DNA of 64,000 nucleotides from Ostrinia nubilalis (Eukaryota > Arthropoda > Insecta > Lepidoptera > Crambidae): contig NC_087110.1 in assembly GCF_963855985.1 (NCBI RefSeq), positions 9,353,001 through 9,417,000 on the forward strand. The letters are read 5' to 3'. A model generated the notes under the pieces. It did not search any database. It was not told the origin of the DNA and worked only from the letters and a program-made list of their open reading frames with translations. Numbering within the stretch: position 1 is the first letter of the stretch; every line of letters begins with the position of its first letter. Shown here in pieces: positions 32,103 through 39,977 of the stretch. The translations under genes and the position numbers were made by a program.

Positions 32103-32293
32103 CTAGCGGATCCCGTTTTACCCCCTTAGAGGTGGAGTTTCGTAAAAGCCTTTCTTAGGGGATGCCTACGTCACAACATCTACCTGCATGCCAAATTTCA
32201 GCCCGATCCGTCCAGTGGTTTGGGCCTTTGGGCTGTGCGTTGATAGATCACTATGTCAGTCAGTCAGTCACCTATGATTTTTATAAATTTAGA
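32103..32293 (-). mobile_element. Non-autonomous Helitron (family H-B variant), minus strand
   Basis: CTAG at 32103-32106 after A on the + strand and GA at 32292-32293 before T. The interior (CACTGGACGGATCGGGCTGA on the minus strand) matches the copy at 45481. The hairpin part near CTAG is deleted. Confidence 0.8.
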
Positions 32294-32295
32294 TT

Positions 32296-33552
32296 AGGAG
32301 TTTAATTATTTTCAATGTCTAGGTCTTTCATAAGAAGCATCACACGCTAAGAACGAACGAACGAATTACAAATTCAAACGGGTCGTTTTTTTGCGGGACA
32401 CTGCAAACGGTTTGTTCGCTTAGAGCATTAAGCAAAGGATGTTCTAGTGAAATTAATATTAAAACTTATAATACAAAACAGGATCCTGCAAAAGCAGTTC
32501 CTGCAAAAAACGGGATGTCTCCGTCGGAATAAGCTCTTAGAATGTCGTTTGGTGAGCAGCGAACTCGGGGTGAGGTTTTCATCATGTCTTTTAAAAAAAT
32601 TCAACTAAAATATTTTTAGGACCGGTTAAACTTTACACGACAGGCATAAGGCCGTTGTTTCTTAGCAAAAAGGTAAAATTGCCGGCCTGTAATGGCCCCT
32701 AAAGAAATCTTGGCAATGTAATTCCAAAATGGCGACAGCTTTAAGTCCCATCAGTTATTGCAGCTGCCGTCGTGACCCTCGTTAGCTTAATGGCGCCATT
32801 TAATCGCAGATATTTGCGTTCATTGCACATTTGCATATTTGGGACCAAGGCCACGCGCTGGGGATTTGACCTGTTCACTGGGAAATAATTAATTCAGGTT
32901 TATTCGGAAAAATGTTAATACTTGGCAGCTATAAATTTTTCACCTACGTACCTTTTTGTACCAGATTTTGGATTAAAAATATTTATGAACAAAAAAGTCA
33001 AGCGTCCTGTCTTTCTAGTTTTAAATACTGGATATAACGATGTAAATAAATAGCACTTGGTGGCATATTTACGTTTGCGATATTGTGTAATTATTTACAG
33101 TTACTCGTATTCGCAATCAATTTAATAGTTCATATTTGGTTTTGCAACGCTCATTTTGTTTAAAGTGGTACTTTATCATGTCAAATGTTACGTGAAATAC
33201 GTTTCACATACGAGTATATGCCAGTGTTATCAGTTTGAATCACTTTTATTTATTCGCCGGGTGCCAGCTAGAAAAATCCGCCACAGCTCTTTCATTTGAT
33301 CAGTGTTAGATTTAGGGTTACCAGTATTAACCTAATGGCAAATTTAGGATCCAACTTAATGTATTTTGATCTTAATTATTCTGCAATAAGGTCCAAAATT
33401 ATTAAAATGTAATAATGCTTGGCTTTTTTTAGGGATTGTAACTCTTCAACAGAATAATAAAATAACAACGATTGACCAGTTATTATATTTGATTGATTGA
33501 ATTTCAATGTTTAATTAGACTAATCATATTATGGTAGAATTGAAAGAAACTA
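32296..33552. other. No gene seen
   Basis: A moderately GC-rich, repeat-free patch at about 32690-32850 contains GGCGCCATTTAA and the POU-type octamer ATTTGCAT (32829); it could be regulatory but nothing shows this directly. Confidence 0.35.
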
Positions 33553-33555
33553 ACG

Positions 33556-33697
33556 CCCGTATTCACAAACATTACTATGAGGTCTCATAGTGCGCGTGGA
33601 CGCACAGGGTCACACACGAACCAATCACAGAGCTCTATTCAACGCCGAGCGTTCGATTTGCTGCTTCACTTAAGCAAGCATCGTTTGTGAATACGGG
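33556..33697. repeat. MITE, family B, copy 3
   Basis: CCCGTATTCACAAACATTAC at the left and GTTTGTGAATACGGG at the right. It is closest to the copy at 29643. Confidence 0.88.
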
Positions 33698-33699
33698 TG

Positions 33700-34110
33700 T
33701 AAGATTGTATAGGTAACGAGTTTCAAGGATAGTTTAAAAAAAATCAAATCAACATTTGTAAAGTGAAAAGTCACAACTTCAAAGAAATATTTTTCAAATA
33801 TCATTTTTACAGTGCGCAAAACGTCGACATGAAAAAATCCCTCATAGCAGAATATTTCGCAAAATCTGTTGCGAGCTCAACGTTAGCTGATGTCATTAGT
33901 GGCGACAACGCGTTGTGGCCGAATCAACACTGGCAGTGACGACTTAATAACGAAACCTCGGCTTTTACGAAAAATAAAGCGCTCCATTTTTGAAATTCAA
34001 ATGTTTCAATTTAGATTTTTTATGTATGTTGTGCCAGCGTGTTTTTGGCCATTTGGCCAGTGTCAAGTAAATTGAAAGAGAAGTTTTTTATTAGTCTTTA
34101 TTCAAGTGAT
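33700..34110. other. No gene seen
   Basis: Short open frames only; the 61-codon frame at 33890 has no motif. Confidence 0.4.
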
Positions 34111-34114
34111 TTAT

Positions 34115-34226
34115 GCCCGTTTTCACCATCAATCCCTAATTTTTTAGTGACCCCATGGTAACACTTAACAGGAATTTTGTTTTCATAGGGTTCACTTAAA
34201 ATTAGGGCTTGATGGTGAAAACGGAC
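34115..34226. repeat. MITE, 112 bp, ~38-bp inverted ends
   Basis: GCCCGTTTTCACCATCAATC at the left is mirrored by GATGGTGAAAACGGAC at the right; CCCTAATTTT also pairs with AAAATTAGGG. It is almost entirely foldback. Confidence 0.85.
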
Positions 34227-34254
34227 ATTAGTAACTATTTATTTTTTTACTTAA

Positions 34255-34485
34255 TTTGGGGGTTACTTTAGTCTTAGAGGGCAACTTTGGCTCAACAAAA
34301 AAGTATTGAAATTGAGAAAACTATCTTGCAACCCAAAAAAACAAAATTAAGTTGAGGTCAGTAACTCTAACATGGCCCTGTCGAATTATATCGTTTATCG
34401 ACATTGCTATGAAAAGATGGGAAATAAAATAATCCTTTTTATTTAGACCTAAAGTTACCCTCTAGGGCTAAAGTAACCCCCAAAT
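34255..34485. repeat. MITE, 231 bp, ~37-bp inverted ends
   Basis: TTTGGGGGTTACTTTAG at the left mirrors CTAAAGTAACCCCCAAAT at the right; the pairing continues through AGAGGGCAACTTTGG and CTAAAGTTACCCTCT. It lies 28 bp from the preceding MITE. Confidence 0.85.
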
Positions 34486-34489
34486 AGTA

Positions 34490-35600
34490 TTACTTCATAC
34501 TGGCTAAGTATTGATCACAAAGTACGAGGAAAAACGTTTGTATTTTTTCGTATCTCCAGTTATTTCTATACGAGTTTCTTTATGATTAATCACCTATGTA
34601 ATTAATGTAATTGTAAATCAGCTGAGCAAGCAGCGATGCGTACATGACGGGGATACGGGCTTATTAGTGACGTGCAGGGATAAGTTTAAGGCTTGCACTG
34701 ACTAGGGCGAAAAGTCGAATTAAATTCGGCAACTTGCGTAATTGTGAACTGTTCTGTGTTACCTATTATAGGTAGGAGTTAGTATCAGCAAAAGTAGTGG
34801 AGGATGTCCTCCTGCTCGATGAACTGACGACCCCAAGAAAATGGTTGGTAAAGACTTGATCTTGTTTTGTGGTGTTCTTTTGAAGCTTTCGTCCAACAGT
34901 GTACTGTTAAACTGCTATTGACTGAAATGATAGAGCAAATCTCATAAAGCTGCAGGGAAGTAAATTAAATAGTACGATTTTAGTTTGCCACGAAAGACTT
35001 TATCGCGGATCTTGTTTTAAGTATAAAACTCAGCCATAAACCAGAAACATTATTTCCTAATAATTTCTTATCTTGAACATTTCCCCATGAAATTAGAAAC
35101 ATCAACATTTTCACTTTTTCCTAATACAGTTAGGTGCTGTCCATTAGCGAGGTACGGACGCGCTAATTCGCACCGTTTCAGATTCGGCGCGGCGCCCTAG
35201 TGGGTGGCTGGCGTAATTGACGTGACGGGTTGAATTAATCACGTAGAGTGATGAAATAGGAGGGAAATTACTCAACGGGAGGACGTAATGTTGGTGGAAA
35301 AATCCCGCGCATTGTTACAGGAGGGTTTTGGTTTTTTGTAACGATGGTGTCAGATTTCGTGGTCTTAGGACTATTATTAACGATAGCTAGTGTCTAGATA
35401 ACGCGACATAGGCGAGAAAAAATAACTTAAGTATGTATAAATAAATAAATATCCTTGAACATTTTGACACTGCTCAATCTAGTCCCAAACTAAGCAAAGC
35501 TTGTATTATGGGTACCAGACACCGGATATAAACATACTTTTTTGTATATAAATACATACTTATGATTGTTCTAAAATAAGATGTTCAATAAATGAACCCT
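34490..35600. other. No gene; decayed RTE and LINE pieces
   Basis: Positions 34797-34905 resemble a strongly decayed + strand RTE 3' end (CTCCTGCTCGATGAACTGAC, TCGTCCAACAGTGTAC). Positions 35435-35570 match an inverted LINE tail, sharing CTAGTCCCAAACTAAGCA with 44818-44836. A GC-rich patch at 35140-35230 is uncoded. Confidence 0.45.
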
Positions 35601-35603
35601 ATA

Positions 35604-35867
35604 CAGGGTGTTAGGTAAATGGGTATATGAGCCGACACTAGCCCATGTTAACATGGCCATATAAATGGTATGGTGAAGTCAGAAAATTGATATCTTCATT
35701 TTAATTATTTAAATTTTCATACAAATCGGATTTTATCAAATTTATTTTGTATGAAAATTTAAAAAAATAAAATGATGATTTCAAATTTCTGACTTCACTA
35801 TACCATTTATATGCCCATGTTAACATGGGCTAGTGTCGGCTCATATACCCATTTACCTAACACCCTG
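35604..35867. repeat. TA-flanked palindromic MITE (CAGGGTG ends), 264 bp
   Basis: CAGGGTGTTAGGTAAATGGG is mirrored by CCCATTTACCTAACACCCTG, with TATA on both sides. The arms pair for about 110 bp around a short centre. TA duplication points to Tc1/mariner-type mobilisation. Confidence 0.9.
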
Positions 35868-35993
35868 TATACTGCTTACTACATAAACTAAAACCATGCT
35901 AGAAACAAGAGCTTTCTTGATTATTTATTAGGTTCCATCGTCGCTAACTTAGGTTACCAATAAAACTACAGTTTTGTAGGTATTTATAAAATA

Positions 35994-36287
35994 CTAGCGG
36001 TTGCCCGCGACTTCGTAGGTACGCGTGGATCCCGTTTTATTTATTTATTAATTATTTTTTAATCTGCTTGAATGCTCACAGAAAGTACAACACGCCAACA
36101 AGTTATACAATACAGAATAATTATATTCCCTTAGAGATTGAATTTAGCAAAATCCCGCCTTAGTAAGCATCTACGTTCTAAAAGGAACCCCCATGCAAAT
36201 TTGAGACTTCCAGCACTTGTAGTTTCTGAGATTTCGTGATGAGTGAGTGAGTCAGTCAGTGACCTTTCGCTTTTATCAATTTCGCTG
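35994..36287 (-). mobile_element. Non-autonomous Helitron (family H-B) with ~90-bp insertion
   Basis: CTAG at 35994-35997 after A, then the usual GCGACTTCGT and GATCCCGTTTT. At about 36041 the element is interrupted to about 36127 by sequence with an inverted A-rich tail, probably a LINE 3' fragment, and then resumes (CCCTTAGAGATTGAATTTAG). The far end is unclear. Confidence 0.75.
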
Positions 36288-36289
36288 AG

Positions 36290-37020
36290 CTCCGTATCTC
36301 GCTAAACTTCCTATCAGGAATTCAAAGGAAAACTTATCCCAGATTAAAGGGTAGATGTGCAAGTAGCTTCATTGCAATCAAAACCAGACATCCACAATCC
36401 CAAACTTGGCTGAAACAATGATTTCGACGATCTAATACCATCGTAACAATACCATCGAGGTATAAACTCGGATCCAGTTTAATATCGTGAGATCTTGCCA
36501 TTATAATAATAATTCCCGTTTGGTAAATCGAGAAAGCTTCTAAAACGGCTATATTTTCATTTCTATCCCTTTCACTCCTATAAAGATTCTAATATGTGTG
36601 AGAGAGGCGAACAAAAGTCTCACACTCACCCTATATTTTTGCGGAATACTAATGACACCACAATTTGCGTTGTCCCTGTTTATTTCGTTATAATTGACAC
36701 GTGTTGTCAAACGGTGTCACGAAGACATGCTTCGTTTGACTGTGATGTGTTCATTATTTTTGAAAGCAAATACGACACGAATAACATTATTGTAGCACAT
36801 TTTTCGCTGTCTTCTTTTTTGTGATTTATTTAAATTGCTACAGGTTCACTCATACGAATATGTATTCTAAAAACCTTTACATGTAATATACCCCTTGTGA
36901 TTATTTGAGATTTTTGGATGGAATGGAATTCTTTCAAAAGGCCTAGCAATAAAAACTAATCAATATCTTTATCTATCATACATAGCAATGAAAAGAGTAC
37001 TATCTATTTATTAATCGATA
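36290..37020. other. No gene seen
   Basis: The 76-codon frame at 36594-36824 has no motif and unremarkable composition. Confidence 0.4.
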
Positions 37021-37650
37021 TTTTTATTTATTTTGCCAACCAAAGGTCATTGAAATCTAATAAAACGTCCTACCATCTCATCACACATGGCCACACTACA
37101 CCGTCGCGTTCCCCCTTATAAATTTATTATTTATGAACTGTACAAATGTCTTTTTAACTATTTACATTGCTAACAGGAGGTCATTGAACTCTAAAAAGGG
37201 ACGTCCTACCATCTCATGACACATGGCCACACTACACCGTCGCATCAACCACATGATGTCTTTTTATCTCATTTATATTGTTAACAGAAGGTCATTGACC
37301 TCTAAAACGGGACGTCCTACCATCTCATGACACATGGCCACACTACACCGTCGCCCCCCTTATTAATTTATTATCAACTTTACACATGTCTTTTTATCTA
37401 TTTATTTATCAATAAAAGGTATATGAACTCTAAATGGGGACGTCCTGTCATCTCATCACACATGGCCATACTACACCGTCGCATCAACCACATTTCATGT
37501 CTTTTTATCTCATTTATATTGTTAACAGGAGGTCATTGACCTCTAATAACAGGTCCTACCATCTCATGACACATGGCCACACTACACCGTCGCGCCCCCT
37601 TATTAATTTATTATCATCAACTTTACACATGTCTTTTTATCTATTTATTT
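37020..37650. repeat. Tandem array, alternating ~111/~131-bp units
   Basis: Five copies of a core containing ACGTCCTACCATCTCATGAC and CATGGCCACACTACACCGTC. Copies start (GGTCATTG or equivalent) at 37045, 37179, 37290, 37419 and 37531. Intervals 134, 111, 129 and 112 show a higher-order dimer of about 241-245 bp. A sixth copy starts at 43811, beyond the inserted LINE and Helitron. The conserved ~65-bp core alternates with two different AT-rich linkers. Open frames here only translate the repeat. Confidence 0.93.
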
Positions 37651-38380
37651 TGCGCTGGCATCCCTAGCTGTCAGACGCGTAATTTTAACGGGACAATTTT
37701 TTAATGTTATTTTACTATAATTTCGTGTAATATTGTGATAAATTATACGGAAATCAAGTGTATATCGTATAAATAATGTATACGAATGTTATACGACGAA
37801 ACTACATAATATTTAAGACAAAAAAGTGAAGACAAAATTTCGTCAGCTGTCAACGAAAAATCATCATAAATTCAAATTTACGGAACAAAATAACAGGGGA
37901 GTATTGTTTTTATTCATTAATTAAGTAATATCTATGGGTAAATTACATGTATTTTTCATTATACACTGAAATTATAACAGTACATTCCCAACGTTGAGGT
38001 TATATTTTCATGTAAATAGTCTTATTTTTGCCTTAGAATTCCTCAATTTTAAACTTTATTCTGTAAAATAATACAATACGTGTAAAAGATCCTTTATTAT
38101 AAGTGAAAATAAGTAGACAAATTATTAACCAGTTATTTTAACAAAAAATTCCTACCCACACAACTTAGCTTTACTTTATAAATTGGTTATTTTCTGTACT
38201 AAGACTCTTAAATGCTAATAAGATAGTATTAAAATACAGATCCCTAATAGTCTATCACCTACTATTATTGCCAAAATCACTAAAACCCTTTTTTTTAATT
38301 TTTTTTCTCGGTTCTTCGATCGGGATCGCTACACAAAATCCTATTTCCATTGGTAAACTTCACTGCAACAAGCTTCAAGG

Positions 38381-39571
38381 ATGTTGACCCGTAAGGCCAC
38401 CATGAAGGACATGGAAGTTAAGTTGAGGCAGGCTCTCCTGGACCTCAAAGCTTCACGAGAGGTCAGCGACCAGCTGCTCCGGGAACGTGAAGACAGTGAA
38501 CAGGAGATCCAAAAAGTTGTAAACAGGAACTCACAACTGAAGAATGAGCTTGCCGAGCTTCATGGCAAATATCTAGACTTAGCGGAGCAATGTTTGAAGT
38601 TGCAACAAACAGTGAATTCGTTCAGTGAATGCAACAACACTCATGAGCAGGCTTTGGATCGCATCCATGACCTCGAAAAGAGCCTATGTGAGTCACATAA
38701 AACCATAAAATCTATGGAGGAGGAAAAACAGGTTCAAGAATTGAACTCAACCGTGAGCCTGTATAATGAATTGATGAACAGTGATCACGAATTGAAGAAT
38801 CCAACTATACCTATAATAGACTTGACATGTGATGTGTCTTGTTCCGGCCCAGCAGTAAAGTATCAATTTAATAGTAATAATAAACTTAAAAAATATATTA
38901 AAATCAAGAAATTTATCAAGAAAACCAAAAAATTAATTAAATTTCAACGTAGTATACCTAAACAGTCAATTCTAATGAAAGAGAAAAATCTTTTAAAAGA
39001 AAAGCTTAAATCATACAACTTAATAATAGAACAAAACAAAAAGTTGTATGATGACAATACTTTAATCTTACATGAGAAAATCGATGACTTGGAAGTTTAT
39101 CTTAAACAGATCCAATCTCGGTATGAAATGGCACAGAAACAAATCAATGAACATGTACTGGCCACTTCCGAACTTGTTGACCTATGTAATTATAAAACTG
39201 AGCGTTTTGAGTCCTTATCAAATAAACATTCTTGTAACTGTATTAATGGCCTTCAGCCCACTATAATACCAAAGTCTACTCAATCTGAGTCGGGGCAGGA
39301 CACATTCACTAAATCCCAAACTAATGTAACTGATTTGCCTAAAAAAATTAGTGCTACCTGTAATGAAAGGAAAACTTTTATTTATTCTGATCAACTTGGT
39401 CAAGGGTTAGGTTCTATGCTCAGGGAGCACTTGAATACACAAGTATTGAACTATTGCTATCCGGGTAGGTTTCTTACAGAGATAATTTACGAAATTAGTA
39501 AAAACCAAAAATTAGATGAGAACTCCAATGTTATCATAATGTATGGTAATAGTTACTTAGTTAGTAGATAA
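38381..39571 (+). CDS. LINE-A ORF1, first part
   Basis: Starts at ATG 38381 and encodes 396 residues. Residues ~5-125 are strongly heptad-patterned and charged (EVKLRQALLDLKASREVSDQ; later QALDRIHDLEKSLCESHKT), a predicted coiled coil for self-association and RNA binding. Residues ~165-280 are Lys-rich with a second helical stretch. From ~335 the protein resembles the start of an SGNH/GDSL-type domain like that in CR1 ORF1 proteins (FIYSDQLGQGLGSML, CYPGRFLTEII, VIIMYGNSYL), but the classic GDS serine block is not clear. The TAA at 39569-39571 interrupts the domain, whose second half continues in another frame. Confidence 0.85.
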   Translation: MLTRKATMKDMEVKLRQALLDLKASREVSDQLLREREDSEQEIQKVVNRNSQLKNELAELHGKYLDLAEQCLKLQQTVNSFSECNNTHEQALDRIHDLEKSLCESHKTIKSMEEEKQVQELNSTVSLYNELMNSDHELKNPTIPIIDLTCDVSCSGPAVKYQFNSNNKLKKYIKIKKFIKKTKKLIKFQRSIPKQSILMKEKNLLKEKLKSYNLIIEQNKKLYDDNTLILHEKIDDLEVYLKQIQSRYEMAQKQINEHVLATSELVDLCNYKTERFESLSNKHSCNCINGLQPTIIPKSTQSESGQDTFTKSQTNVTDLPKKISATCNERKTFIYSDQLGQGLGSMLREHLNTQVLNYCYPGRFLTEIIYEISKNQKLDENSNVIIMYGNSYLVSR

Positions 39572-39977
39572 AAAGAGTATAATTCAGAATATTGACCAAC
39601 TCTTAGATTTGCAAAATAGATTAAAATTTAAGATAATTTTGTGTGCTTTACCCTATGTAAATTCAGGGTATAATTTCAATAAGATCAACAAGAAAATATT
39701 TGATTTAAATATACTAATGTATAACCTGACTTATCGTCATAGCGACGCACTTTTACTTTTTGACATAAATAAATTTATTTCTAGCTTTAAGTTGACTGTA
39801 GATACAATGTATCTCTCTAAAAAATTAAAGAATAAATTAGCCTCTTTGATTGCATTCAATATTAAATGTAATCATATTCATAAAAATAATCATAATCAGG
39901 GTACTAATAATTTGATTTCTCACTATGTAAATAGTAATAATATTAAGACTGTACCTACTACTAGTTGTTTAAACTGA
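39570..39977 (+). CDS. LINE-A ORF1, continuation in +1 frame
   Basis: From 39570 a second frame stays open to the TGA at 39975-39977. It encodes about 135 residues (KKSIIQNIDQLLDLQNRLKF ... ILCALPYVNSGYNF ... DALLLFDINKFISSF) that align by eye with the second half of the ORF1 domain in LINE-B (NLIFCTPTYTLGTPIHNY ... VYFFDSNLNLTY). In an intact element the two parts are presumably one ORF1; here a one-base change in the AGATAAAAAGAG region near 39566-39577 separates them. An alternative is genuine +1 recoding. The last sense codons are AGT TGT TTA AAC, which form a -1 slippery site into ORF2. Confidence 0.75.
   Translation, partial: KKSIIQNIDQLLDLQNRLKFKIILCALPYVNSGYNFNKINKKIFDLNILMYNLTYRHSDALLLFDINKFISSFKLTVDTMYLSKKLKNKLASLIAFNIKCNHIHKNNHNQGTNNLISHYVNSNNIKTVPTTSCLN

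Noticed and set aside
37327..37667. Open frames reading THGHTTPS-like repeats
   Set aside because: They are translations of the tandem array; the frame is not preserved between units.
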